Below are positions 16,463 to 24,505 of a stretch of 64,000 nucleotides of DNA, in pieces (the stretch's first letter is position 1; the number at the start of each line of letters is the position of its first letter). The notes under the pieces were generated by a model. It saw nothing but the letters and a program-made list of their open reading frames with translations, had not been told where the DNA came from and searched no databases. A program made the translations under genes and the position numbers. The stretch comes from Flavobacterium alvei (GTDB lineage: Bacteria; Bacteroidota; Bacteroidia; Flavobacteriales; Flavobacteriaceae). The DNA lies in assembly GCF_002920895.1 (NCBI RefSeq), contig NZ_PQVG01000003.1, positions 415,879-479,878 on the forward strand, in the 5' to 3' direction.

Positions 16463-16773
16463 AAGTGTAGCAAATTACAAAAAATAGGATTGCAAGAGTC
16501 AGATATTTTTAATTTCAAAAAGAGATTTTTATCCTCATCATCAAAAAAATACAATTCGTCTATTGGTTTTCGCAACTCGTATATTTAATTTCAATTTAAA
16601 GCCATATAGTTTTACTTTTGAATGGATTGTGTTCAAAAAAGTAGTTTAGGAATTATTTATAAATGAATTAAACCTTTTTAGCAGACTATTTATCTAAACA
16701 GCTAAATAGGTATTAAAATTGTAACAAAAAAAACTTTTAATAGTCAAATTGAGAATATAAAAAAATTAGAATT
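16463..16773. other. Intergenic region without a gene
   Basis: 311 bp between divergent genes. AT-rich; holds a short inverted repeat CTATTTA / TAAATAG near 16685-16710. Nothing else recognised; promoters for both neighbours are expected here but no full TTG/TAnnTTTG pair was found. Confidence 0.5.
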
Positions 16774-17655
16774 ATGTTAAAAATTATTCATTACGTCACA
16801 TTATTTTTGGCTATCAATTTCGGACTTCAAGCCCAGGAATTTCAAGGAATGGCTATTTATCAGTCTAAAACAAGTACTGAAGATTTCAAAGCTCGAATGG
16901 CTGGAAACAAAGACATTACTCCCGAAATGCAAAAAAATATGGAAGAAAGAATGAAAAAAATGTTCGAAAAAACATTCATTCTCAATTTCGATAAAACAGC
17001 TTCTATTTATAAAGAAGAAGAAAAACTAGAAGCACCAACACAAGGTGGAGGTGGTTTTAGAATGATGGGTTCAATGATGGGAGCTGGAGGAACATTTTAC
17101 AAAAACATTAAAGAAAAATCATATACTGTCGATAAAGAGTTTATGGGAAAAGAATTTTTAATTAAAGATTCTTTACCTCGTTTAAAATGGAAAATGGAAG
17201 GTGAAACCCAAGTAATTGGCGGATTCAATTGTTTCAAAGCAACAGCCGTTCGTCCAGTAAGTAAAACCGATTTTCAAAATTTAAGACCTAAAAAAGAGGA
17301 TGAGTCAGCGGCTAAACCAAAGACAGAGGATAAGAAAACTGATTTTATGAGTGGATTAGAAATGCCAAAAGAAGTGGTTGTAACGGCTTGGTACACTCCT
17401 GAAATTCCAGTAAATCAAGGTCCTGACAGTTATTGGGGGCTTCCTGGATTAATTTTAGAAATCAATGATGGTAAAACTGTTATTTTATGTTCTAAAGTGG
17501 TTTTAAATCCAAAAGAAAAAGCAGAAATAAAAGCCTCAACCAAAGGGAAGCTAATTTCGCAAGCGGAATATGATGAAACCGTGATCAAAAAAATGGAAGA
17601 ATTCCGTGAAATGCGTTCTCGTGGAGGAAACAGTGGACCGCCGCGAATGAATTAA
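16774..17655 (+). CDS. GLPGLI family protein
   Basis: 293-residue exported protein with a signal peptide (MLKIIHYVTLFLAINFGLQAQ) and the family-naming motif in YWGLPGLILEIND near residue 220. The middle contains Lys/Glu-rich low-complexity sequence and a Gly/Met segment (GGGGFRMMGSMMGAGG). GLPGLI proteins of Bacteroidota are almost always encoded next to TonB-dependent-receptor-like proteins, as here (the next gene starts 49 bp downstream). The function is unknown; a periplasmic or surface role in uptake is inferred from context. Confidence 0.92.
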   Translation: MLKIIHYVTLFLAINFGLQAQEFQGMAIYQSKTSTEDFKARMAGNKDITPEMQKNMEERMKKMFEKTFILNFDKTASIYKEEEKLEAPTQGGGGFRMMGSMMGAGGTFYKNIKEKSYTVDKEFMGKEFLIKDSLPRLKWKMEGETQVIGGFNCFKATAVRPVSKTDFQNLRPKKEDESAAKPKTEDKKTDFMSGLEMPKEVVVTAWYTPEIPVNQGPDSYWGLPGLILEINDGKTVILCSKVVLNPKEKAEIKASTKGKLISQAEYDETVIKKMEEFREMRSRGGNSGPPRMN

Positions 17656-17704
17656 AACAGTATTATTAAAAACTCGAAGTATTTTATAGTTCAAATACCA
17701 CCTA

Positions 17705-20407
17705 ATGAAAAATATATTTTTTGCTGTTCTTTTTTGTGTTAGCTCTTTTTCTTTTGCCCAAGCTGTAAAACTTGAAGGAACGATTTCAGACACTAAATCA
17801 CTTCCTGTAGAAATGGCTAATGTTATGGCAGTAAACCAAGCCACAAAAGGAATGGATTCTTATGCTATTACAAATGATAAAGGAAAATACTCCCTGAGTT
17901 TGAAACCTAACACAACTTATAGCATCAAAATTAGTTTTCTAGGAATGCAAAGCAAAGAGGTTGAAATTGTAACAACAGCAACAAATATTAGCAAAAATAT
18001 TACCCTAGAAGACAGTGCTGTCGAACTTGATGGAGTCGAAATTATTCGCGAAATGCCGGTTTCTATCAAAGGCGATACTATTGTTTATAATGCCGATTCT
18101 TTCAAATCCGGGACTGAAAGAAAACTAGAAGATGTGCTAAAAAAATTGCCAGGAGTCGAAGTTAATGCTGATGGAGAAGTAGAAGTAGAAGGCAAAAAAG
18201 TGACCAAATTAATGGTCGAAGGCAAAGATTTTTTTGATGGCGATACCAAATTAGGGGTCAAAAATATTCCTGCCGATGCTATTGATAAAATTCAAGTGCT
18301 TCGAAATTATAACGAAAATTCCATTCTTAAAAGCGTCGAAAACAATCAAGACAATGTGGCGATGAATATCAAACTCAAATCCGGAAAAAAGAATTTCTGG
18401 TTTGGCGATTTGACTGCAGGAATCGGAGTCGGAATGTTGGATAGTCGCTATTTAATTAACCCAAAATTATTTTATTACAGTCCAAAATACAGTATCAATT
18501 TAATCACAAATTTCAATAATATTGGTGAATTGCCACTTACCATTCAGGATTATATGAAATTGACAGGTGGTTTTCGAGGATTATCAGCTAAAGGTGGTTC
18601 TAGTTTCAATATTACTTCCAATGATTTAGGGATTTCATTGATGCGAAATAACAGAGCCAAAGAAATTGAAACTCAATTTGGAGCAGCAAATTTCTCCTAT
18701 AGTGTTAACAAAGCTTGGACTTTGAGCGGTTTCGGAATTCTTTCTTCTTCGGTCACTGAAACGGAAACCCTGTCGCAAACGAATTATTTAGATCCCAATT
18801 CTTCTGAGATTCAATCAGTCGAAAACAAAAAAGAATTGTCCAATCAAAAAAGCAACTTGGGAATGTTTAAACTCAGTTCGAGTTACAAACCTTCAACTAA
18901 TTTTCAGTTTGATTACGATATTTTAGCAAAGCTTTCAAAACAACAAGAAGATGCCCCTTTGTTTCGAGAAGCGATTGTCAATTCTATGACTACATCAGAA
19001 GTGATCAATACAAAAAAAGAGCAAAAACCCATTTCGGTCAATCAAAACCTGAGTTTGTTCTATACGATGAATGAAAAAAATATTTTTGCAGTCGAAATGC
19101 AGCATTTGTATCAAGAAGAAGATCCTTTTTACAATGCAAATTTAAAGTCGCAACCTTTTAATTTGGTAGGATATGTTTCTGGACAAGATAGAAATAATAT
19201 CAGTCAAAATCGTTTTGTAACCACAAGTAAGTTAGATGCGAAAGTAGATTATTATTATATGATTACGCCAAAAAGTAATTTCAATATTACCTTAGGGAAT
19301 ACCTATTCGTATCAAAATTTTAATTCCAGTATGTATCAAATTCTAGACAATCAGGATGTCAATGAATTAGACAGTCAGGTCAATGTTAATGATGTAAATT
19401 ATAGATTTAACGATGCCTTTTTGGGATTGCATTACAAGATTTTAACGGGTAAATTTACTTTTACACCAGGGGTAAGTTTGCACAGTTACAATATGACGAA
19501 CACGCAATTGAACACCGATTACAGTCAAAACTTCACCAGAGCTTTACCTGATTTATTAGCGATTTATCAAATCAAGAAAGCGGAATCTTTGACTTATAAT
19601 TTTTCATACACTAATAATTTTACCGACATCAATCAGTTGTCTGAAGGATTTGTGTTCTCCAATTATAATAGTTTACGAAAAGGAAGTCGAACACTCGAAA
19701 ACGCAACTGCACGTCAACATTCATTGCGTTATTTCAAATACAATATGTTTAATTTAGAAAATATTTCGGCCTTTTTGAATTATTCTAAAAGAATTGATGC
19801 CATAAAAACCAAAGCCTTTTTTGATGGAGTAAATCAATCATCGGTGCCTTACAATTCAGACTTTGCCGACGAAACGCTTTCAGGAAGTGGTTCTTATGGG
19901 CGTTCTTTCTTGAAGAATTATAAAGCCTCTGTATCAGCAAATATCAATTGGTCGCTATTTAATAATATTCAAAATAATGTGTCATCCAAAAAAGAGAGTT
20001 TTACTCAAAGCTATACCCTGAGAACTTCAACCAATTATAAAAAATTACCCAATTTAGAAGTAGGTTATAATATTGTAATCAATAATTATGATAGTAATGT
20101 TTTTTATACTGACAAACCCTTTGCTAAATTGGATTATTACTTTTTAAATGCCTTTTCGTTCGTGGCAGAATATGAATTTTATCATTATTACAACACCGAC
20201 AAAACGGTCAATAATCAATATGATTTTCTGAGTGCAAGTCTAATTTATCAAAAGAAAGACAGCAAATTCGAATATAAAATTGGCGCAACAAATCTCTTAA
20301 ATACGAAGTCTATCAACGATGACAGTTTCTCACAATTTTCTACTAGAACTTCACAATATACTGTTCAACCTCGCTATTTAATTTTCTCTTTAAAGTATAA
20401 TATTTAG
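17705..20407 (+). CDS. TonB-dependent-receptor-like outer membrane beta-barrel protein
   Basis: 900 residues. Signal peptide (MKNIFFAVLFCVSSFSFAQ), then a carboxypeptidase-regulatory-like domain (residues about 22-105, VKLEGTISDTKSLPVEMANV), a plug-like domain (KGDTIVYNADSFKSGTERKL... through VAMNIKLKSGKKNF), and a long barrel ending in LIFSLKYNI with a terminal aromatic-rich strand. It pairs with the GLPGLI gene upstream. No SusD partner is present, so a glycan-utilisation role is not supported. The transported substrate is unknown. Two terminators follow. Confidence 0.9.
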   Translation: MKNIFFAVLFCVSSFSFAQAVKLEGTISDTKSLPVEMANVMAVNQATKGMDSYAITNDKGKYSLSLKPNTTYSIKISFLGMQSKEVEIVTTATNISKNITLEDSAVELDGVEIIREMPVSIKGDTIVYNADSFKSGTERKLEDVLKKLPGVEVNADGEVEVEGKKVTKLMVEGKDFFDGDTKLGVKNIPADAIDKIQVLRNYNENSILKSVENNQDNVAMNIKLKSGKKNFWFGDLTAGIGVGMLDSRYLINPKLFYYSPKYSINLITNFNNIGELPLTIQDYMKLTGGFRGLSAKGGSSFNITSNDLGISLMRNNRAKEIETQFGAANFSYSVNKAWTLSGFGILSSSVTETETLSQTNYLDPNSSEIQSVENKKELSNQKSNLGMFKLSSSYKPSTNFQFDYDILAKLSKQQEDAPLFREAIVNSMTTSEVINTKKEQKPISVNQNLSLFYTMNEKNIFAVEMQHLYQEEDPFYNANLKSQPFNLVGYVSGQDRNNISQNRFVTTSKLDAKVDYYYMITPKSNFNITLGNTYSYQNFNSSMYQILDNQDVNELDSQVNVNDVNYRFNDAFLGLHYKILTGKFTFTPGVSLHSYNMTNTQLNTDYSQNFTRALPDLLAIYQIKKAESLTYNFSYTNNFTDINQLSEGFVFSNYNSLRKGSRTLENATARQHSLRYFKYNMFNLENISAFLNYSKRIDAIKTKAFFDGVNQSSVPYNSDFADETLSGSGSYGRSFLKNYKASVSANINWSLFNNIQNNVSSKKESFTQSYTLRTSTNYKKLPNLEVGYNIVINNYDSNVFYTDKPFAKLDYYFLNAFSFVAEYEFYHYYNTDKTVNNQYDFLSASLIYQKKDSKFEYKIGATNLLNTKSINDDSFSQFSTRTSQYTVQPRYLIFSLKYNI

Positions 20408-20465
20408 GAGCTTAATCCAGCTATCCATTACAATCTTCGCTGAAAAAGATAGTTTTTCTAAGCAA

Positions 20466-20498
20466 AAAAAGGAGCTTTCGTTGGTCGCTCTTTTTTTT
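20466..20498 (+). terminator. Terminator after the TonB-receptor-like gene (first)
   Basis: AAAAGGAGC / GCTCTTTT hairpin with one bulge and eight T. Confidence 0.7.
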
Positions 20499-20557
20499 GC
20501 AAGAAAAACAAATTTTTTTTCAACAAAGGATTTTCATTACTATCTGGGCTACAAACA

Positions 20558-20594
20558 AAAAAACCTGACCAATTTAATTTCGTCAGGTTTTTTC
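20558..20594 (+). terminator. Terminator after the TonB-receptor-like gene (second)
   Basis: Perfect AAAACCTGAC / GTCAGGTTTT stem with T run, about 60 bp after the first. Confidence 0.85.
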
Positions 20595-20611
20595 TATGTT
20601 ATGATTTTTTA

Positions 20612-20645
20612 CTTCCCTCTCCTTTGGAGAGGGTTGGGGGTGAGG
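20612..20645. repeat. GC-rich hairpin repeat next to metK
   Basis: CCCTCTCC / GGAGAGGG around a 3-base loop, then TTGGGGGTGAGG. It stands out from the AT-rich context. I recall the same motif as a dispersed intergenic repeat in Bacteroidota genomes, unverified here. It starts 1 bp from the metK stop. Confidence 0.65.
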
Positions 20646-20646
20646 A

Positions 20647-21897
20647 TTACAACCCAAAAGCCGTTTTCACTTGATCTACAAAATCTAATTTTTCCCAAGT
20701 AAACAATTCTACGGTTACTGTTTTTTCAATTCCACCTGGAGCTTTGAAAGTTTTAGTTACGGTTTCTGGTTTACGTCCCATGTGTCCGTAAGCAGCAGTC
20801 TCACTATAAATAGGGTTTCTCAATTTCAAACGTTGCTCGATAAAATAAGGACGCATATCGAAAATTTCTTCTACTTTTTTGGCGATTTCACCATTGGTTA
20901 AATTCACTTTTGAAGTTCCGTAAGTGTCAACAAAAATTCCCATAGGTTTTGCAACTCCAATAGCATAAGAAACTTGTACCAAAATCTCATCGGCAACACC
21001 AGCTGCAACAAGGTTTTTGGCGATATGTCGTGTGGCATAAGCGGCACTTCTATCTACTTTACTTGGATCTTTTCCTGAGAAAGCACCACCACCGTGAGCT
21101 CCTTTTCCTCCGTAAGTATCCACGATAATTTTTCTTCCTGTCAATCCAGTATCTCCGTGAGGTCCACCGATAACAAATTTACCTGTTGGGTTGATGTGGT
21201 ATTGAATTTGGTCGTTAAACAAATGAGCGTATTGAGGATATTTGGCTTTAATTCTTGGAATCAAAATAGAAACTAAATCACTTTTGATTTTCGCCAACAT
21301 TTCAGCCTCTGGTGCAAAATCGTCGTGCTGGGTCGAAATTACAATCGCATCAATACGTTGTGGTTTGTTGTCGTCTGAATATTCTAAAGTTACCTGTGAT
21401 TTAGCATCTGGACGCAAATAAGTAATTTCAGTATTTTCTCTTCTGATATTGGCCAATTCAATCAATAATGCGTGCGCAATATCCAAAGCCAAAGGCATAT
21501 AGTTTTCAGTTTCATTGGTAGCATAACCAAACATCATTCCTTGGTCACCAGCGCCTTGCTCTTCTTTGCTAGCTCTGTCAACACCTTGATTTATATCGGC
21601 AGATTGTTCGTGAATGGCAGAAAGAACACCACAAGAATTGGCTTCAAACATATATTCACTTTTGGTATAACCAATTTTTTTGATAACGTCTCTAGCAATG
21701 GTTTGAACGTCTAAATAAGTCTCAGATTTCACTTCACCGGCCAAAATAACTTGTCCAGTAGTCACCAAAGTTTCACAAGCTACCTTTGATTCTGGGTCAA
21801 AAGCCAAGAAATTATCAATTAACGCATCCGAAATTTGATCCGCAACTTTGTCTGGATGTCCTTCACTCACAGATTCTGACGTAAATAAATAAGCCAT
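20647..21897 (-). CDS. metK: S-adenosylmethionine synthetase
   Basis: Makes SAM from methionine and ATP. 416 residues. Signatures: [16 protein letters not shown] near the N-terminus, [12 protein letters not shown] (the P-loop-like family signature), and [19 protein letters not shown]. It is transcribed away from metY and has a 120-nt leader that carries a SAM-II-like element, consistent with feedback control by its own product. The downstream end abuts a GC-rich hairpin repeat. Identification is secure. Confidence 0.98.
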   Translation of the reverse strand: MAYLFTSESVSEGHPDKVADQISDALIDNFLAFDPESKVACETLVTTGQVILAGEVKSETYLDVQTIARDVIKKIGYTKSEYMFEANSCGVLSAIHEQSADINQGVDRASKEEQGAGDQGMMFGYATNETENYMPLALDIAHALLIELANIRRENTEITYLRPDAKSQVTLEYSDDNKPQRIDAIVISTQHDDFAPEAEMLAKIKSDLVSILIPRIKAKYPQYAHLFNDQIQYHINPTGKFVIGGPHGDTGLTGRKIIVDTYGGKGAHGGGAFSGKDPSKVDRSAAYATRHIAKNLVAAGVADEILVQVSYAIGVAKPMGIFVDTYGTSKVNLTNGEIAKKVEEIFDMRPYFIEQRLKLRNPIYSETAAYGHMGRKPETVTKTFKAPGGIEKTVTVELFTWEKLDFVDQVKTAFGL

Positions 21898-21967
21898 AAT
21901 AATATAATTTTAAAATTAAGCGAGGAAGAAAAAAACAATTGCTGGAAAATAGTGCTAAAGGAGAGTT

Positions 21968-22020
21968 GCTGCTTTAGCATTTTTTTAACGAGGTTGCAAT
22001 CAGTTCAAATTTTTCCTCTA
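21968..22020 (-). promoter_or_regulatory. SAM-II-like riboswitch in the metK leader
   Basis: Read on the minus strand: P1 arms GAGG (22018-22015) and CCTC (21993-21990) close a loop that ends in ATTGCAA, followed by an A-rich linker and ATGCTAAAGC, matching the SAM-II layout (UUGCAA, stem, A-rich, AUG.GCUAAA). CTG in the loop can pair with CAG after GCTAAAG as the pseudoknot. A second CTTTAGCA at 21960-21953 could pair with TGCTAAAG as the alternative fold. The element begins right at the predicted transcript start, as SAM-II elements often do. Confidence 0.68.
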
Positions 22021-22028
22021 ATCGGCTG

Positions 22029-22057
22029 CAAAGGTATGAAACCAAATTGAATTGCAA
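22029..22057 (-). promoter_or_regulatory. Promoter of metK (TTG-N18-TACCTTTG)
   Basis: On the minus strand TTG (22057-22055), an 18-bp spacer, then TACCTTTG (22036-22029). Confidence 0.75.
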
Positions 22058-22162
22058 ATTAATCTTAACTTTTTTTTGATGTTAAAAATTAAGGCATAGA
22101 ATCCTTTGATTTATAGATTGTTTAAAGATTTGCCTGTTTGTGTAATTTTTTTTTAAAAATAT

Positions 22163-22193
22163 TTGGATTTCTAAATAATAGTTTAGATATTTG
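22163..22193 (+). promoter_or_regulatory. Candidate promoter for the short transcript before the metY leader
   Basis: TTG at 22163-22165, 20 bp, then GATATTTG at 22186-22193, one mismatch to TAnnTTTG. Confidence 0.4.
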
Positions 22194-22216
22194 TCACAAC
22201 AAAAAAGGAAAGCAAA

Positions 22217-22285
22217 ATGATTTTAAATGTATGTAAAATGTCGAAACAGATTAAGGATATATCCTGTGGGTCGCCTATTGCATAA
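22217..22285 (+). CDS. Possible 22-codon leader ORF upstream of the metY leader
   Basis: ATG at 22217 preceded by a GGAAAG sequence; encodes MILNVCKMSKQIKD... with two Cys and two Met (counting the start) in 22 residues. A strong terminator follows 24 bp after the stop. It could be a first leader peptide in a tandem arrangement, or coincidental coding within a small RNA of about 145 nt. Confidence 0.35.
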   Translation: MILNVCKMSKQIKDISCGSPIA

Positions 22286-22308
22286 ATTTGATTTCAAATT
22301 CACATAGC

Positions 22309-22343
22309 AAAAAGCTTCCCAACTAACGGGAAGCTTTTTTTTT
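22309..22343 (+). terminator. Strong rho-independent terminator
   Basis: AAAAAGCTTCCC / GGGAAGCTTTTT, 12 bp, 7-nt loop, T run. No annotated gene precedes it on this strand, so it ends a small RNA or leader transcript that starts near 22200. Confidence 0.9.
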
Positions 22344-22371
22344 GCAACACAAATAATTAAAATAATTTACA

Positions 22372-22461
22372 ATGAACAACTTACAACAAAAACAAATGAA
22401 CAAATGCAATGTCAAATCGATGATTTGTGCAAAGTCTATGATGTGTGCTCGTGTCTGTTGA
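22372..22461 (+). CDS. Met/Cys-rich leader peptide of metY
   Basis: 29 codons from ATG 22372 to TGA 22459-22461. Met at 1, 9, 17, 23, 24 and Cys at 12, 19, 25, 29: 9 of 29 residues are sulfur amino acids. The unit S-M-x-C-A-K/R occurs twice in tandem near the end. A perfect terminator hairpin lies 28 bp after the stop and metY starts 63 bp after the hairpin. This is the layout of a ribosome-mediated attenuator that senses charged Met- and Cys-tRNA. The family has not been checked by comparison. Confidence 0.75.
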   Translation: MNNLQQKQMNKCNVKSMICAKSMMCARVC

Positions 22462-22489
22462 TTCCGAAAGTATAAGTTGAACAAAACTT

Positions 22490-22526
22490 AAAACCCTTTT
22501 GGATATGTGTCTAAAAGGGTTTTTTG
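22490..22526 (+). terminator. Attenuator terminator between the Met/Cys leader and metY
   Basis: AAAACCCTTTT / AAAAGGGTTTT with an 11-12 nt loop and six T. A small hairpin TAAGTT / AACTTA (22473-22490) lies directly upstream, between leader stop and terminator. No clear competing antiterminator was found. Confidence 0.88.
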
Positions 22527-22589
22527 TTTTAAAGCATTGAACAAACATTAAAAAAATAAAAACAATTAAAAAAATAAAATAAAGAAAAT

Positions 22590-23870
22590 ATGAGCACACC
22601 AAAATTCGCTACAAACGCATTACACGCAGGACACGACGTTACTAAAACAGCAGGAACAAGAGCGGTACCTATTTATCAAACCAGTTCTTATGTGTTTAAT
22701 AATTCGGATCACGCGGCCAATTTATTTGGACTTGCCGAAGCGGGATTTATATATACCAGATTAAATAATCCAACAAATGATGTTTTGGAACAACGTTTAG
22801 CAGCTCTGGAAGGCGGAATTGCAGCAGTAGTTACCGCATCAGGCACGGCGGCTATTGCCACTTCGTTATTAGTCTTGTTGAAAACTGGCGACCACATTGT
22901 GGCTTCCAATAGTTTATACGGCGGAACTTATAATTTGTTTAGCAATACTTTGCCAAGATTAGGAATTACCACCACGTTTGTAGATCCATCAGATGCAAGC
23001 AATTTTACCAAAGCTGCTAATGAAAATACCAAAGTATTTTTTGCAGAAAGTTTAGGGAATCCAAAATTAGATGTTCTGGATTTGAAAGCCATAGCAGCTG
23101 AAGCCAAAGCATTCAAAGTGCCTTTTATTGTGGACAACACAGTTCCTTCGCCTTATTTGCTAAATCCGATTGAACACGGAGCCAATATTGTGATTCACTC
23201 CTTGACCAAATACATTGCAGGAAACGGAACTTCGCTTGGTGGCGCGGTTATTGATGCAGGAACATTCGATTGGAGTAGCGGAAAGTTTCCTGAATTTACA
23301 GAGCCCTCGGACAGTTATCACGGATTGGTTTATCACGAAGCATTAGGGAATGCCGCTTTTATTGCCAAAGTTCGGATTGAAGGGTTACGAGATTTTGGAG
23401 CTGCTTTAAGTCCGTTTAATGCTTTTCAGATTCTTCAAGGTTTAGAAACTTTAGAAGTCCGTGTCCAGAAACACAGCCAAAATGGATTGGAATTAGCGCA
23501 GTGGTTAGAAAAGCAGGAAGCCGTGGCTTGGGTCAATTATCCAGGATTGAAGTCCAGTAAATATTACGATTTGGCAACACAATATTTACCCAAAGGACAA
23601 AACGGATTGCTAACTTTCGGCCTTAAAAAAGGATTTGAAGCCGCCAAAAAAGTAGCCGACGAAACCAAGTTATTTTCGCTTTTAGCCAATATTGGAGACA
23701 CCAAATCATTGATTATCCATCCGGCGAGTACCACGCATCAACAGTTATCCGATGCAGAGCAGGTTACCACGGGAGTTACCAAGGATTTAATCAGACTCTC
23801 GGTTGGATTGGAAGACATAGAAGATTTGAAGGCCGATTTAAAAGCCGTTTTCGACAATTTAATAGCATAA
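22590..23870 (+). CDS. metY: O-acetylhomoserine sulfhydrylase (MetY)
   Basis: PLP enzyme that joins O-acetylhomoserine and sulfide to make homocysteine. 426 residues, the usual length of the long MetY type. Signatures: THA-like N-terminus (FATNALHAGHDVTKTAGTRA), YTRLNNPTNDVLE, the PLP-Lys motif IHSLTKYIAGNG, and IGDTKSLIIHPASTTH. It lies upstream of the gene that makes O-acetylhomoserine and is controlled by the Met/Cys leader. A second, shorter transsulfuration-family gene (metZ-like) lies 4.6 kb downstream, so the route may be duplicated. Confidence 0.95.
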   Translation: MSTPKFATNALHAGHDVTKTAGTRAVPIYQTSSYVFNNSDHAANLFGLAEAGFIYTRLNNPTNDVLEQRLAALEGGIAAVVTASGTAAIATSLLVLLKTGDHIVASNSLYGGTYNLFSNTLPRLGITTTFVDPSDASNFTKAANENTKVFFAESLGNPKLDVLDLKAIAAEAKAFKVPFIVDNTVPSPYLLNPIEHGANIVIHSLTKYIAGNGTSLGGAVIDAGTFDWSSGKFPEFTEPSDSYHGLVYHEALGNAAFIAKVRIEGLRDFGAALSPFNAFQILQGLETLEVRVQKHSQNGLELAQWLEKQEAVAWVNYPGLKSSKYYDLATQYLPKGQNGLLTFGLKKGFEAAKKVADETKLFSLLANIGDTKSLIIHPASTTHQQLSDAEQVTTGVTKDLIRLSVGLEDIEDLKADLKAVFDNLIA

Positions 23871-23947
23871 ATCAAACATATTTGAACATAGGAAAAACTG
23901 AATTCGATATGTTTTAAAAAAAACAAAAACATTAAAAATATACGATT

Positions 23948-24157
23948 ATGAAAACACTAAAATATATAGCAAGAGTATTTCCTTTTTTCAAAAGTTTGAG
24001 TAAAAAAACAGAAAAGGATACAGAGGAAACGACTAACTTTGAATTTGCATACCCAAAATTTGGGATCAATTTGTACCAAAGTTCAGCAGTTAAAAAAGAA
24101 TCAAAATCTTTGTTAACGCAAATGTATTCTGAAGAAAATGAAGTTCTTTTTATCTAA
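23948..24157 (+). CDS. Small protein of unknown function in the methionine locus
   Basis: 69 residues: basic N-terminus with a short hydrophobic part (MKTLKYIARVFPFFKSLSKK), then an acidic/Thr stretch and a C-terminal NEVLFI. I do not recognise it. It follows metY by 77 bp and is followed by a 13-bp perfect hairpin, so it seems to be the last gene of the metY transcript. A real small gene is supported by its position, ATG and terminator rather than by homology. Confidence 0.55.
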   Translation: MKTLKYIARVFPFFKSLSKKTEKDTEETTNFEFAYPKFGINLYQSSAVKKESKSLLTQMYSEENEVLFI

Positions 24158-24186
24158 AAAAAGGTAGAAAGTAAACTTTTACATAC

Positions 24187-24228
24187 CATCATTGGAAAGT
24201 GTTTAAATTGAAACTCTTTCCAATGATG
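24187..24228 (+). terminator. 13-bp hairpin terminator after the small gene
   Basis: CATCATTGGAAAG / CTTTCCAATGATG, perfect, 16-nt loop, then TCTTTAATTCT. Confidence 0.75.
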
Positions 24229-24265
24229 TCTTTAATTCTAAAGAAATGCCAAACTATTTAATATT

Positions 24266-24296
24266 TGGTAATTCAAAAAAAATGTAGTTATTTTGC
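24266..24296 (+). promoter_or_regulatory. Candidate promoter of the S-box transcript
   Basis: TTG at 24266-24268, 20 bp, TTATTTTG at 24289-24296 (one mismatch to TAnnTTTG); start expected near 24303, just before the riboswitch. Confidence 0.55.
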
Positions 24297-24322
24297 AACT
24301 TAAAGTTCACAAACGTATTGAA

Positions 24323-24430
24323 ATGTTATAAAGAAAGCTCGAGGGAATAGACCCGATGAAAGCTTAGCAACCCTTTGCCAACGAAGAAGGTGCTACATTC
24401 TATCCCGATTTATTGGGAAAAGATAACAAC
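24323..24430 (+). promoter_or_regulatory. SAM-I (S-box) riboswitch
   Basis: P1 is formed by GTTAT (24325-24329) and ATAAC (24423-24427). Between them are the S-box core elements: AAAGCTCGAGGGA, GATGAAAGCTTAGCAACC, the AAGGTGCTACATTC segment, and GGGAAAAGATAAC, in the right order and spacing for the four-way junction. It controls the metX-aspartokinase-homoserine dehydrogenase gene. Downstream, CTAGA / TCTAG followed by TTTTCTTT (24437-24457) may be a weak terminator, and AAATCT / AGATTT (24485-24500) sits next to the TTG start and could mask it. Confidence 0.93.
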
Positions 24431-24505
24431 AAGAATCTAGACACTTCTAGTTTTCTTTCTAATATTTCCAAACACAAATCAAAAAAATCTAAAAAGATTT
24501 GAAAA

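Noticed and set aside
17705..20407. SusC-type glycan transporter
   Set aside because: No SusD partner and a GLPGLI gene instead; general TonB-receptor-like protein is all that is supported.
20481..20702. 73-codon plus-strand frame after the TonB-receptor-like gene
   Set aside because: Runs through two terminators, a GC-rich repeat and into the metK 3' end; no coding character.
22381..22602. 73-codon minus-strand frame over the metY leader
   Set aside because: Antisense to the Met/Cys leader, terminator and metY start; no promoter or family.
24187..24228. Perfect 13-bp hairpin as a transposon end or attC-like site
   Set aside because: Position after a small gene and T-rich flank fit a terminator better; no recombinase nearby.
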